A stretch of DNA of 64,000 nucleotides from Bacteroidota bacterium (GTDB taxonomy: Bacteria > Bacteroidota > Bacteroidia > UKL13-3), in assembly GCA_027491355.1 (NCBI GenBank), contig JAIXWI010000009.1, positions 62,001 through 126,000 of the forward strand, given 5' to 3'. Shown piece by piece: positions 28,895 through 38,126 of this stretch (position 1 is the stretch's first letter; each line of letters opens with the position of its first letter). Position numbers and translations under genes: made by a program. Below the pieces are notes generated by a model. It was not told the origin of the DNA. It was given only the letters and a program-made list of their open reading frames with translations, and searched no databases.

Positions 28895-31552
28895 TTAGTA
28901 AGCCAAATTAGGTGCAAGCCATTTTTCTGTCTCTTCCAAGCTCAAACCTTTTCTTTTAGCATAATCTGTCACTTGGTCTTTTTGAATTTTACCCAGTCCA
29001 AAATATTTAGCTTCTGGATGAGAGAAATAGTAACCACAAACTGCAGCAGTTGGATACATGGCATAACTATCGGTTAGGCTCAAGCCAATGGTTTTTTCTG
29101 CATCTAATAAGTTAAACAAGGTCTTTTTCTCGGTATGGTCTGGGCAGGCCGGGTAACCTGGAGCAGGCCTGATGCCTTGGTAGGCCTCTTTTATCAAGTC
29201 TGTTTTGCTCAAATTTTCATTAGGGGCATAAGGCCAAAGTTCGGTTCTTACTAATTCGTGCATGTATTCTGCCAATGCTTCAGCCAAACGGTCGGCTATG
29301 GCTTTTACCATAATGCTATGGTAGTCGTCATGGTCTGCTTCAAAAGCAGCTACCAGTTTTTCAATGCCAATACCAGCAGTTACAGCAAATCCACCCATGT
29401 AGTCGGTGGTGTTTTCGGCAACAAAATCCGATAAACAGTGGTATTGCTGACCACTTGCTTTTTCATTTTGTTGTCTTAAAAAGTGTAAAGTTGTTGTGGT
29501 TCCAGCAATATCAAGTTTTACATCATCACCTTGTCTGTTTGCAGGCCAGAAACCAACTACAGCATTTGCTTGCAGGCTTTTTTCTGCAATGATTTGATTG
29601 AGCAAAAGATTGGCATCTTTAAACAATTTAGTTGCTTCTTTTCCTACCACTTCATCGTTTAAAATTTGAGGGTATTTACCAGCCAATTCCCATGTTTGAA
29701 AGAATGGGGTCCAATCTATGTATGCTTTTAGCATTTCAAGGTCAATGTGCTCAAAAACTTTGGTGCCAGTAAAGGTTGGTTTTACAATGTTTTTGGCATC
29801 AACTTTTACATCAAAACTTCTAGCTTGTTCTATAGAAAGGTATTTTTTCTCTCTTTGTCTGTTGGCGTATTCTTCGCGGTATTTGGCGTAATCTTCTTTG
29901 ATGTTTTGGTGAAACAGTGGTCCAGCTTCTTTGCCTATTAATTTTTGTACAACGGGTACACTTTTACTCGCATCTACAACATGTACCACAGAACCGCTGT
30001 AATGCGGGTCTATTTTAACGGCTGTATGAACCCTGCTAGTAGTGGCACCACCAATTAACAATGGTGTTTTGAGTCCGGCTCTTTCCAATTCTTTGGCAAC
30101 CCCAACCATTTCGTCCAAACTTGGTGTAATCAAACCACTCAAACCAATCACATCCACATTTTCTTCAATGGCTTTGGCAATGATTTTTTCGGTTGGAACC
30201 ATCACACCCATATCAATGATATCAAAATTATTGCAGGCAAGAACTACACCAACAATGTTTTTACCAATGTCATGCACATCACCCTTTACGGTGGCCATTA
30301 AAATTTTACCTTGTGAATTGCTGGTATTACCACTTTTTAGCTTTTCTTCTTCCATGAAAGGCATCAAATAAGCAACAGCCTTTTTCATAACCCTGGCGCT
30401 TTTAACCACTTGTGGCAAAAACATTTTGCCAGAGCTAAACAAATCACCAACTACGTTCATGCCAGCCATCAAGGGCCCTTCAATCACTTCAAGCGGTCTG
30501 TTAAACTGTTGCCTAGCTTCTTCTGTGTCTGCATCAATAAAATCAACTATGCCTTTTACCAAGGCGTAGCTCAATCTTTCCTCTACAGGTTTGCTTCTCC
30601 ATGCTTCATCTACTTTTTCTGTTTTTCCCTTTTGCTTAACTGTTTCAGCAAAAGTCAGCAAGCGTTCTGTAGCATCTGCTCTTCTGTTAAGCAAAACATC
30701 TTCAACATGTTCCAATAAGTCTTTCGGAATATCATCGTAAACCTCCAGCATGCTTGGGTTCACAATACCCATGTCCATACCATGTTGAATGGCATGGTAT
30801 AAAAATGCAGCATGCATGGCTTCTCTTACAGTATTGTTTCCTCTGAAAGAGAAAGAAACATTGGAAACACCACCACTCACATGTGCACCTGCTAAGTTTT
30901 CTCTGATCCATTTGGTTGCTCTGAAAAAATCAACGGCATTGTTGTTGTGTTCTTCCATACCTGTTGCAACAGGAAAAATATTAGGGTCAAAAATGATATC
31001 CCCTGGAAAGAAGCCAACCGTATCAACCAGAATGTGGTAAGCCCTTTCACAAATTTCTATTCTTCTTTCGTAAGTATCAGCTTGACCCTGTTCATCAAAA
31101 GCCATTACTATTACAGCTGCACCATAGCGTTTGATGAGTTTTGCTTGGTGTATAAACTCATCCTCTCCCGCTTTCAACGAAATAGAATTCACTACACATT
31201 TGCCTTGAACCACTTTAAGTCCGGCTTCTATGATAGGCCATTTTGAAGAATCAATCATTATCGGAACCCTTGCTATGTCTGGTTCTGCAGCAACTAAATT
31301 CAAGAAGCGGGTCATGGCTTCAACGCCATCTAACATGCCCTCATCCATGTTCACGTCAATGATTTGGGCACCACCCTCTACTTGTTCTCTTGCAACCGCA
31401 AGTGCCTCATCATAGTTGCCTTCTTTAATGAGTTTAAGAAATTTTGCTGAACCCGTTACATTGGTTCTTTCACCTACGTTCACAAAATTTGATTCTGGAG
31501 TTACCACTAATGGCTCCAAACCAGAAAGCTTTAATGTATAATCTTTTTTCAT
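28895..31552 (-). CDS. metH: Methionine synthase, folate/B12/activation part
   Basis: An 885-residue protein equal to modules 2-4 of cobalamin-dependent methionine synthase. Residues about 15-270 are the pterin-binding domain ([30 protein letters not shown]). About 320-410 is the helical B12 cap. About 415-545 is the cobalamin-binding domain with the axial histidine motif DVHDIGKNI. About 600-885 is the SAM-dependent activation domain ([38 protein letters not shown]). The homocysteine-binding module is encoded separately 5 bp upstream. Two-gene MetH is common in Bacteroidota, so this is a natural split and not a frameshift. Confidence 0.95.
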   Translation of the reverse strand: MKKDYTLKLSGLEPLVVTPESNFVNVGERTNVTGSAKFLKLIKEGNYDEALAVAREQVEGGAQIIDVNMDEGMLDGVEAMTRFLNLVAAEPDIARVPIMIDSSKWPIIEAGLKVVQGKCVVNSISLKAGEDEFIHQAKLIKRYGAAVIVMAFDEQGQADTYERRIEICERAYHILVDTVGFFPGDIIFDPNIFPVATGMEEHNNNAVDFFRATKWIRENLAGAHVSGGVSNVSFSFRGNNTVREAMHAAFLYHAIQHGMDMGIVNPSMLEVYDDIPKDLLEHVEDVLLNRRADATERLLTFAETVKQKGKTEKVDEAWRSKPVEERLSYALVKGIVDFIDADTEEARQQFNRPLEVIEGPLMAGMNVVGDLFSSGKMFLPQVVKSARVMKKAVAYLMPFMEEEKLKSGNTSNSQGKILMATVKGDVHDIGKNIVGVVLACNNFDIIDMGVMVPTEKIIAKAIEENVDVIGLSGLITPSLDEMVGVAKELERAGLKTPLLIGGATTSRVHTAVKIDPHYSGSVVHVVDASKSVPVVQKLIGKEAGPLFHQNIKEDYAKYREEYANRQREKKYLSIEQARSFDVKVDAKNIVKPTFTGTKVFEHIDLEMLKAYIDWTPFFQTWELAGKYPQILNDEVVGKEATKLFKDANLLLNQIIAEKSLQANAVVGFWPANRQGDDVKLDIAGTTTTLHFLRQQNEKASGQQYHCLSDFVAENTTDYMGGFAVTAGIGIEKLVAAFEADHDDYHSIMVKAIADRLAEALAEYMHELVRTELWPYAPNENLSKTDLIKEAYQGIRPAPGYPACPDHTEKKTLFNLLDAEKTIGLSLTDSYAMYPTAAVCGYYFSHPEAKYFGLGKIQKDQVTDYAKRKGLSLEETEKWLAPNLAY

Positions 31553-31557
31553 GAATG

Positions 31558-32571
31558 TTAGTTGTTGTCAGTTGACTGTAATTTTTCAAGAGGTCTAGGT
31601 GCATACTTTGCAGCCACTTCAGCAATGGCTTTGATATGATCAGGAGTGGTACCGCAGCAACCTCCAATGATGTTCACCAATCCTTCTTTTAAAAACACCT
31701 CTATTTGCTGTGCCATGTATGCCGGACTTTCGTCGTATTGTCCCATTTCATTTGGTAGACCAGCATTTGGATGCGCGCTGATATGAAATTCAGATTTATT
31801 TGAAAGTATTTGTAAGTAGGGTCTTAAAGCGGCAGCACCCAAAGCACAATTCAGTCCAATACTTAATAATGGAATGTGTGAAACAGAAATTAAAAATGCT
31901 TCAGTGGTTTGTCCAGATAGGGTTCTTCCAGATGCATCAGTGATGGTGCCACTTACCATGATTGGCATACGGCAATTTAGCTCTTCAAAAACCTCTTCAA
32001 TGGCAAACAATGCTGCTTTTGCATTCAACGTATCAAAAATGGTTTCAACCAATAAGAGGTCTACGCCACCATCTATTAAGCCTTTTACTTGTTGTTTGTA
32101 GGCTATTACCAATTGGTCATAATTAACAGCCCTGTAACCCGGATCGTTTACATCCGGAGAAAGTGAAGCTGTTCTATTAGTTGGACCTATTGAACCTGCT
32201 ACAAACCTTGGTTTATTAGGGTTTAGAGCGGTAAACTCATTGGCAACTTCTTTTGCAATTTTGGCAGATTGGTAATTGAGCTCGTCTACCAGAAACTCTA
32301 AGTGGTAATCGGCTTGAGCAATTGTAGTGCCACTAAATGTATTGGTTTCACATATATCCGCACCAGCTTCAAAGTATTGCCTGTGTATGTCTTTGATGAT
32401 TTCAGGTTTGGTAATAGAAAGTAAATCATTGTTTCCTTTTAAAGGATGTGGATGATTTGCCAGAGCAGCATTTCTAAAATCTTGTTCTTCTAAGTGATGG
32501 CGTTGAATCATGGTTCCCATGGCTCCGTCCAATACCAGTACACGCTTTGCTAAAAGTTGTTCAATATTCAT
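31558..32571 (-). CDS. metH: Methionine synthase, homocysteine-binding part
   Basis: A 337-residue homocysteine S-methyltransferase domain forming module 1 of MetH. It opens with [16 protein letters not shown]. The three zinc-binding cysteines are in GLNCALGA (near 240) and [11 protein letters not shown] (near 310). It would accept the methyl group from the cobalamin subunit encoded by the next gene, which starts 5 bp after this stop. The gene is the first in its transcript and sits directly behind a SAM-I riboswitch, so expression should fall when SAM is plentiful. Confidence 0.94.
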   Translation of the reverse strand: MNIEQLLAKRVLVLDGAMGTMIQRHHLEEQDFRNAALANHPHPLKGNNDLLSITKPEIIKDIHRQYFEAGADICETNTFSGTTIAQADYHLEFLVDELNYQSAKIAKEVANEFTALNPNKPRFVAGSIGPTNRTASLSPDVNDPGYRAVNYDQLVIAYKQQVKGLIDGGVDLLLVETIFDTLNAKAALFAIEEVFEELNCRMPIMVSGTITDASGRTLSGQTTEAFLISVSHIPLLSIGLNCALGAAALRPYLQILSNKSEFHISAHPNAGLPNEMGQYDESPAYMAQQIEVFLKEGLVNIIGGCCGTTPDHIKAIAEVAAKYAPRPLEKLQSTDNN

Positions 32572-32633
32572 GTTTTTTAATTAACAACTTAATCCGGAAA
32601 GCCAAGCAGTATCAGGGTTTAACCCTAGTGTAG
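32572..32633 (-). promoter_or_regulatory. Expression platform of the metH SAM riboswitch
   Basis: Between aptamer helix P1 and the metH ATG is a short segment with a hairpin AGGGT-TTA-ACCCT (32614-32626) and a possible outer AAGC/GCTT pairing that reuses the P1 3' strand. No T-run follows it, so control may act on translation rather than termination. Confidence 0.45.
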
Positions 32634-32735
32634 CTTATCAGCTCCTAATTGTAGGATAGGTATTGGCACTATTACACTATGTAACTTGCCAAGACATCAC
32701 AGGGCCCAATCCCTCCGTCTTTCTGGATAAGTGGT
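32634..32735 (-). ncRNA. SAM-I (S-box) riboswitch upstream of metH
   Basis: The minus strand carries the SAM-I aptamer core in order. P1 is CTTATC (32731-32726) pairing with GATAAG (32639-32634). Next come CAGAAAGACGGAGGGA, GGGCCC, GTGATGTCTTGGCAA, then the P3-P4 region with AGTGCCAA and CC, and finally the P1 3' strand. The kink-turn and SAM-contacting positions match the known class. It controls the split metH genes by binding SAM, the end product made by MetK. Confidence 0.9.
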
Positions 32736-32916
32736 GCAAAGATGCTTTTTATTTTATAGAAACCAATATGTAACGTTAAAAAATACCTATGTTTTTGCAT
32801 GAGCTACGATTTAAATATACGCAACTAAAACACACATTATTTTAAACTTTATTTATCATTTTCAAGGGATTACGAAATATTGTCATATCTTTGCCGCTCA
32901 TTTTTAATAAAGTACT
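32736..32916. promoter_or_regulatory. Divergent promoter region, metH and DEAD helicase
   Basis: For metH, a near-consensus -7 box CATCTTTG lies on the minus strand at 32744-32737, which would start transcription close to riboswitch helix P1. For the helicase, TATCTTTG at 32886-32893 on the plus strand matches TAnnTTTG exactly, about 24 bp before the TTG start. A clear TTTG -33 box at the right spacing is not obvious for either. I see no gene in this stretch. Confidence 0.5.
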
Positions 32917-34806
32917 TTGAAAAATTTTAGTGAATTGGGCGTAGACACGCTCATCCTGAATGCGATTCAGGAATTGGGGTTTGAGAACCCCACAGCCATC
33001 CAAGAACAGTCAATTCCTGTTTATTTGGAAACAGAAAGAGACATCTTGGGTTTAGCCCAGACGGGCACCGGAAAAACCGCCGCATTTGGCGTTCCGATTA
33101 TTCAACTCATAGAGCCACAAAGCAAATTTGTACAAGCTCTAATTATCTGTCCTACCAGAGAACTTTGCGTTCAAATTAGCAAAGATTTAAATGCGTACGG
33201 AAAATTTAAACCAGGCATCAACATTGTATCTGTATACGGTGGAAGCAGCATTGAGCGTCAGGTTTCTGAACTTAAAAGAGGTGCTCAAATTGTTGTTGCA
33301 ACACCAGGAAGACTGATGGACCTCATGGAGCGTAAAGCAGTTCAAATCAAACATGTAAAATATGTTGTTTTGGACGAAGCAGATGAAATGCTCAACATGG
33401 GTTTTGAAGAAGACGTAGAATTTATCTTAGGTCATACACCTGATGAAAAACGTGTTTGTTTGTTCAGCGCTACTATGCCAAAACAAATCAGAAACATTGC
33501 CAATAGGTACATGAAAGACCCTGTTGAAATTTCAGTAGGTAAAAGTAATTCGGGCAATGCCAACATTACACACCAGTATGCTACCATTCATGCAAAAGAC
33601 AAGTATGCTGCCTTAAAGCGTTATGTTGATTTTAACAGCGACAACATTTATGCAATCATTTTCTGTAAAACCAAAAATGAAACCCAAGAGGTAAGCGATA
33701 AGTTAATCAAAGATGGTTACAATGCAGATTGTTTGCACGGCGATTTAAGCCAAGCACAAAGAGAAAAAGTGATGAACAGGTTTCGTCACCATGCCATTCG
33801 TATTTTGTTGGCAACAGATGTAGCTGCTAGAGGAATTGACGTAACTGGTTTAACCCACGTTATTCACTTCCAATTGCCTGATGAAATTGAAAACTACACA
33901 CACAGAAGTGGTAGAACAGCCCGTGCAGGAAAAACAGGTGTTTCATTTACTTTGTTAAACATGCGCGAGGGTGGACGTTTAAAAGACATTGAGCGCATTA
34001 GCAATGTGAAGTTCGAAAAAATCATGATTCCTTCTGCTCAAGAAGTAAGAGACAAAAAATTATTGGCATTTACCGATACCATCATCAATACAGAAATTGA
34101 AGAACATATTTTTGATGTTCAGGTTCAAAAAGCTGTAGATGCTTTGATGGGATTAGATACCAAAGAATTGGTTCAAAAAATGCTCTCTTTAGAGTTGAGA
34201 CGTTTCTCGGTTGACTTTATGAATGAACCAGATTTAAATGCATCAGGTTTTGACAAAGGTTCGGCTGGAAAGGATGGCTCAACCAGAGGTTATAAAGGTT
34301 CTAGAATTTTTGTAAGCTTAGGTAAAAAGGATGGTTTTGACATCCGTAGTTTCAAAGACTGGGTTGCAGACGCTTCAAATATCAGCTGGAAAGATTTACG
34401 TGTAGATGTAAGTGGTGTTTACAGTTTTGTAGATGCTTTACCTGAACATGCACAACAAATCATTGCGTCATTGAACGGACAACAATATGCAGGAAGAAGC
34501 GTAAGAGCTGAACTTTCAGGAGACAAATCAAGTGGTGGCGGCGGAAGCTATGGGCGTGGTGGTGGAAGAAGTTACGGCGGCGGCGGATATGGCGGCGGTG
34601 AATCTTCAGGCAGAGGTGGACGTAGTGGTGGTGGAGAAAGACGCAGCTATGGTGGTGGTGAATCATCAGGCAGAAGTTACGGCGGCGGCGAAAGACGCAG
34701 TAGTGGTTCTGACAGAGGCGGAGACCGTCGTTCGGGCGGTGGAGCCTATGGCGGTGGCGAAAGACGCAGCAGCTCAGAAGGAAGCTCAAGAAGAAGAAGG
34801 TCTTAA
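32917..34806 (+). CDS. DEAD-box ATP-dependent RNA helicase with RNA-binding and RGG-like tail
   Basis: A 629-residue RNA helicase of the DeaD/CsdA type. In order: Q motif FENPTAIQEQSIP, Walker A AQTGTGKT, PTRELCVQ, Walker B VLDEADEMLNMGF, SATMP and HRSGRTARAG. A DbpA-like RNA-binding domain follows at about 460-545 (GSRIFVSLGKKDGFDIRSFKDWV). Residues about 545-629 are a repetitive Gly/Arg/Ser/Tyr tail with GGGERRS and YGGG units. The start is TTG at 32917, forced by an in-frame stop at 32908 and no early ATG. Likely roles are ribosome assembly and mRNA unwinding at low temperature. Confidence 0.94.
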   Translation: MKNFSELGVDTLILNAIQELGFENPTAIQEQSIPVYLETERDILGLAQTGTGKTAAFGVPIIQLIEPQSKFVQALIICPTRELCVQISKDLNAYGKFKPGINIVSVYGGSSIERQVSELKRGAQIVVATPGRLMDLMERKAVQIKHVKYVVLDEADEMLNMGFEEDVEFILGHTPDEKRVCLFSATMPKQIRNIANRYMKDPVEISVGKSNSGNANITHQYATIHAKDKYAALKRYVDFNSDNIYAIIFCKTKNETQEVSDKLIKDGYNADCLHGDLSQAQREKVMNRFRHHAIRILLATDVAARGIDVTGLTHVIHFQLPDEIENYTHRSGRTARAGKTGVSFTLLNMREGGRLKDIERISNVKFEKIMIPSAQEVRDKKLLAFTDTIINTEIEEHIFDVQVQKAVDALMGLDTKELVQKMLSLELRRFSVDFMNEPDLNASGFDKGSAGKDGSTRGYKGSRIFVSLGKKDGFDIRSFKDWVADASNISWKDLRVDVSGVYSFVDALPEHAQQIIASLNGQQYAGRSVRAELSGDKSSGGGGSYGRGGGRSYGGGGYGGGESSGRGGRSGGGERRSYGGGESSGRSYGGGERRSSGSDRGGDRRSGGGAYGGGERRSSSEGSSRRRRS

Positions 34807-34810
34807 ATAC

Positions 34811-34850
34811 AAAATAGCCGGAATGTTCAACATTCCGGCTATTTTTGTTT
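34811..34850 (+). terminator. Intrinsic terminator after the helicase gene
   Basis: A 14-bp perfect stem (34812-34825 with 34831-34844, AATAGCCGGAATG and its complement) with a 5-nt loop TTCAA runs into a T-rich tail. It lies 5 bp after the helicase stop and just before the paaD-like gene. Confidence 0.92.
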
Positions 34851-34863
34851 AAAAGCAATTGCA

Positions 34864-35349
34864 ATGAAAACGGAACAAGAAATTTGGGACGCTTTGAGCT
34901 TGGTAAATGACCCTGAAATTCCTACCCTTTCAATGGTAGATATGGGTATCATTACCAAAGTTGAAGTGAAAAGTGAGCGTACAGTATATGTAGAGATGAC
35001 GCCAACATTTACTGGATGTCCTGCAATTGCCATGATGGAACAATTGGTTAGAGAGCAGCTTTTAAAAATTGGCATCCAAGAACCCATTGTACAAACCACA
35101 TTCGACAAACCTTGGGACAGCAATAAAATAACAGAACGGGGTTTGCTGTGTTTGAAAAAGCATGGCTTGGCGCCACCACCTAAACATCAAGGCGAAATCA
35201 CCGAGGAGCTGTTAACCGATATTTGCTGTCCATTTTGTGGCAGTAAAAACGTTGAAATGAAATCGCCATTTGGACCTACTTTGTGCAGGAGTTTGCACTA
35301 TTGTAACAATTGTTTGCAAGCTTTTGAACAATTTAAACCGGTGGTCTAG
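34864..35349 (+). CDS. paaD: PaaD-like protein (phenylacetyl-CoA epoxidase maturation family)
   Basis: A 161-residue protein with an N-terminal MIP18/DUF59 domain (LVNDPEIPTLSMVDMGII, TFTGCPAIAMMEQLV) and a C-terminal zinc-ribbon-like segment with CPFCGS and CNNC, the arrangement of PaaD/PaaJ. PaaD is needed for the phenylacetyl-CoA epoxidase complex, probably for its iron centre. Here it stands alone: no paaABCE, ring-opening or thioesterase gene lies in the window. It may serve an epoxidase encoded elsewhere or a general Fe-S role. It starts directly after a strong terminator, so it must have its own promoter, which I could not place. Confidence 0.82.
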   Translation: MKTEQEIWDALSLVNDPEIPTLSMVDMGIITKVEVKSERTVYVEMTPTFTGCPAIAMMEQLVREQLLKIGIQEPIVQTTFDKPWDSNKITERGLLCLKKHGLAPPPKHQGEITEELLTDICCPFCGSKNVEMKSPFGPTLCRSLHYCNNCLQAFEQFKPVV

Positions 35350-35512
35350 TTTGGGGCTTACTCTTGCTAACAAAGATGGATTCCTTTTATTGTTACTCTC
35401 TATCGTGTTGAATTGGGATGCAGCAACTACTTTGGAACCATTGTAAAGTTGAAGCAATAAACATTGGCATCGTTACCTTAAAACAATCAATGTTTTTCTC
35501 TGTTTGATAGGT

Positions 35513-36139
35513 ATGAAAACACAATTAATTCAGAAATACATTCAATATACCTTAGATCATAATAGTACACCTCAAAGTGTTTACCTCTTTGCCAAACACC
35601 TAGACATGGTTGAACAAGATTTTTACAACCATTTCGCAAGTTTAGAATCTTTAGAAAGTCACATATACCAAAACTGGTTCGAAGCAACCATGGAGCAATG
35701 TAGCCAAAGTGAACCCTGGAATTCATATAGCTCCAGAGAAAAAGTATTGTCTGTATTTTACACATTCATAGAGAATTTAAAATCTAATAGGAGTTTTGTT
35801 CAGTTTTTAAAACAACGCGATTGGAAGCCCAGCCTTCAGTGGCCTGCTTATTTAAAAGGCTTGCACCAAAGTTTTTTGTCGCAAATTCAGCCCATATTAT
35901 CAGAAGGAATAGCAACCAAAGAAATTGAAGAACGGAAATTCATAGACAGTAAATACGTTGAAGGTCTTTGGCTTAACTTTTTATTTGTATTGAAGTTTTG
36001 GATTGATGACACCAGCAATGCATTTGAGAAAACCGATGCTGCCATTGAAAAAAGTGTGAACTTGGCCATGGATTTAATGGGTAAAAGCCCATTGGATGCA
36101 GCTTTAGATTTTGGTAAGTTTTTGTTTCAGAACAAGTAA
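35513..36139 (+). CDS. TetR-family-like regulator
   Basis: A 208-residue helical protein starting at the ATG at 35513 (a TTG three codons upstream is in frame). Residues about 1-55 resemble a TetR helix-turn-helix, with ...SVYLFAKHLDMVEQDFYNHFASLESLESHIYQNW in place of the usual recognition helix FYxHF. The remaining residues form the helical ligand or dimerisation domain. It ends 9 bp before the UbiB-like kinase gene, and TetR-UbiB pairs occur in other Bacteroidota. It may control that gene or sense lipids, but this is inferred. Confidence 0.75.
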   Translation: MKTQLIQKYIQYTLDHNSTPQSVYLFAKHLDMVEQDFYNHFASLESLESHIYQNWFEATMEQCSQSEPWNSYSSREKVLSVFYTFIENLKSNRSFVQFLKQRDWKPSLQWPAYLKGLHQSFLSQIQPILSEGIATKEIEERKFIDSKYVEGLWLNFLFVLKFWIDDTSNAFEKTDAAIEKSVNLAMDLMGKSPLDAALDFGKFLFQNK

Positions 36140-36148
36140 CCTATTCAA

Positions 36149-37480
36149 ATGGAACAACATAGCATTCCAAGCACCAAGGTTCAGCGTGCCATGCGTTTTG
36201 TGAAAACAGGTGCGCAAATTGGCGGTAATTACATCAAGCATTATTCCAAGAAAATGGTAGACCCATCTACCTCTAAAGACCAATTACACGAGGACAATGC
36301 AACAGATGTATACAATGCGTTAAGTGAGTTAAAGGGAAGCGCACTGAAGGTTGCTCAAATGCTGAGCATGGAAAAAAACATTTTGCCCAAGCAGTATACC
36401 AATAAATTTCAGATGGCTCAATACGGTGCACCGCCACTTTCAGGGCCACTGATTGTGCAAACATTTGTGAAAGCATTTGGAAAAACACCCCAACAAATTT
36501 TTGATACGTTTGAAATGAAAGCTGCCAATGCCGCAAGCATTGGTCAGGTTCACAAAGCCACTTTAAATGGCAAAGAGTTGGCTGTTAAAATTCAATACCC
36601 AGGTGTTGCAGACAGCATTCAAAGTGATTTAAAGATAGTCAAACCCATTGCTTTTCGTTTGTTAGACATGAACGAAAAAGAACTCGACAAATACATCAAA
36701 GAAGTTGAATCTAAATTATTAGAAGAAACCGATTATGAACTAGAATACAAAAGAAGTACAGAAATTACCCTAGCCTGTCAACACATTCCCGATTTGGTTT
36801 TTACCAATTATTACAAGGAATTTAGTGCCAAGCGAGTCCTAACAATGGATTGGTTGAGTGGTTTACATTTAGATGATTTTTTAAAAACCAATCCTTCACA
36901 AGCTATTAAAAACCAAATAGGTCAGGCCATGTGGGACTTTTATGACATGCAAGTGCATACGCTTAAATCGGTTCATGCAGACCCTCATCCTGGTAATTTC
37001 TTGATGCAGGCAGATGGAAAATTGGGTGTGATTGATTTTGGTTGTGTGAAAGAAATACCAGCAGATTTTTATTTGTATTATTTTGCTTTGCTCATTCCAG
37101 AAGTGGTTCAGGATGACACTACCATTCAAAAAATCATGTTGAACCAACAAATCATCAACAATAATGACAGTGCTGAAGAGCAGCAAATTATTACAACAGC
37201 TTTTGTTAAAATGACCAACCTGCTCCGAGCCCCTTTTGATGTGGATGTGTTTGATTTTGGAAACAATGCATACATCCATCAAATATATGCGTTGGGCGAA
37301 GAGCTCAGTAAAATAGATGCCCTAAAAAAATCTAAAGAAGGAAGAGGTTCACAGCATGCACTTTATATCAACCGCACCTATTTTGGTTTGTACAGCATGT
37401 TGAATGTGTTGCAAGCACAAGTTAAAACAGGCGAGCGCAATTGGAAAGCACCATTGATTCAATTTCATTTAGGCAATTAA
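36149..37480 (+). CDS. ABC1/AarF/UbiB-family atypical kinase
   Basis: A 443-residue member of the UbiB (ADCK) family. The family-specific KxGQ-like region is LSELKGSALKVAQMLSME near residues 50-68. The alanine-rich nucleotide loop is NAASIGQVHKATLNGKELAVKIQYPG, with the catalytic-loop HADPHPGNF and metal-binding VIDFGCVKEI near 275-300. These proteins act in isoprenoid quinone or lipid homeostasis, usually as ATPases. Partner biosynthesis genes are not in the window. It is preceded by the TetR-like gene with a 9-bp gap. Confidence 0.9.
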   Translation: MEQHSIPSTKVQRAMRFVKTGAQIGGNYIKHYSKKMVDPSTSKDQLHEDNATDVYNALSELKGSALKVAQMLSMEKNILPKQYTNKFQMAQYGAPPLSGPLIVQTFVKAFGKTPQQIFDTFEMKAANAASIGQVHKATLNGKELAVKIQYPGVADSIQSDLKIVKPIAFRLLDMNEKELDKYIKEVESKLLEETDYELEYKRSTEITLACQHIPDLVFTNYYKEFSAKRVLTMDWLSGLHLDDFLKTNPSQAIKNQIGQAMWDFYDMQVHTLKSVHADPHPGNFLMQADGKLGVIDFGCVKEIPADFYLYYFALLIPEVVQDDTTIQKIMLNQQIINNNDSAEEQQIITTAFVKMTNLLRAPFDVDVFDFGNNAYIHQIYALGEELSKIDALKKSKEGRGSQHALYINRTYFGLYSMLNVLQAQVKTGERNWKAPLIQFHLGN

Positions 37481-37726
37481 GTTTTATTAAAAGGGCTGAT
37501 AACCTATCAATCAGCATAACGGGAACAAAGCAATTGTTTTGAACCATTTTTATAAAGATCAATTTTCTCAAAAAGGGAAATCAGCGCAGTATTAGTTCCA
37601 ATTTGGAACAAAAGTTATAACCCCATTTGTTTAAACAATACTCATCTAACTTATTGGTAGCTAGCTGTTAAATGTGTTTTTAACTTTTTTGGCATTGTTT
37701 TATCAATGTAAGAGAAAAGTTACAGT

Positions 37727-38119
37727 ATGAAATACACCAAAATTTTATTGACCAGCGCTTGCTTACTTCAGCTTGGTCTTTACAGCTGCAGAAAACAAGA
37801 AATTGTAAAAGCTGAAAATGGAACAGCTCAAACAGCTGAGTCATTTGCATCAATCAAAACGCCTCAAAATTTCAAATGGGCTACTAACAATGTCATCAAT
37901 GTTCAAATTCAACCAAATCAAAACGACACAAGAAAATCAGTTTTGAAAATTGTTGATGCGGAAGGTCGTGTTTACATGAAGAAATTTCACAGTGCCAATG
38001 AAGCTTTTACTGCTTCTATTGAAGTGCCATCGCATATCAAAAACTTAAAAGTTGTTTTTGGTAGAGTTCAAAAAACCTTTATTACTAGCTCAAGCATGGT
38101 TAATCTTAATTTAAAATAA
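37727..38119 (+). CDS. Small lipoprotein preceding the LruC gene
   Basis: A 130-residue protein with a lipoprotein signal; the lipobox is LYSC with Cys near residue 21. The mature part begins KKQEIVKAENG-like and contains FKWATNN(V)INVQIQP, then a strand-rich region (VLKIVDAEGRVYMKKFHSANEAFTASIEVP). No named family is recognised. It ends 7 bp before the LruC-domain gene, so the two are likely co-transcribed. The FKWATN.. segment resembles the N-terminal segment found within some LruC proteins, so the two proteins may act together at the surface. This is inference. Confidence 0.75.
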   Translation: MKYTKILLTSACLLQLGLYSCRKQEIVKAENGTAQTAESFASIKTPQNFKWATNNVINVQIQPNQNDTRKSVLKIVDAEGRVYMKKFHSANEAFTASIEVPSHIKNLKVVFGRVQKTFITSSSMVNLNLK

Positions 38120-38126
38120 ACCAATA

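Noticed and set aside
28895-32571. metH as a frameshifted gene
   Set aside because: The two parts have their own stop and ATG with a 5-bp gap, break at the natural module boundary, and this split is common in Bacteroidota.
34460-34864. 134-codon frame opposite the helicase tail, rich in His and Arg
   Set aside because: It is the reverse reading of the low-complexity Gly/Arg/Ser tail; the composition explains both the open frame and the His-rich protein.
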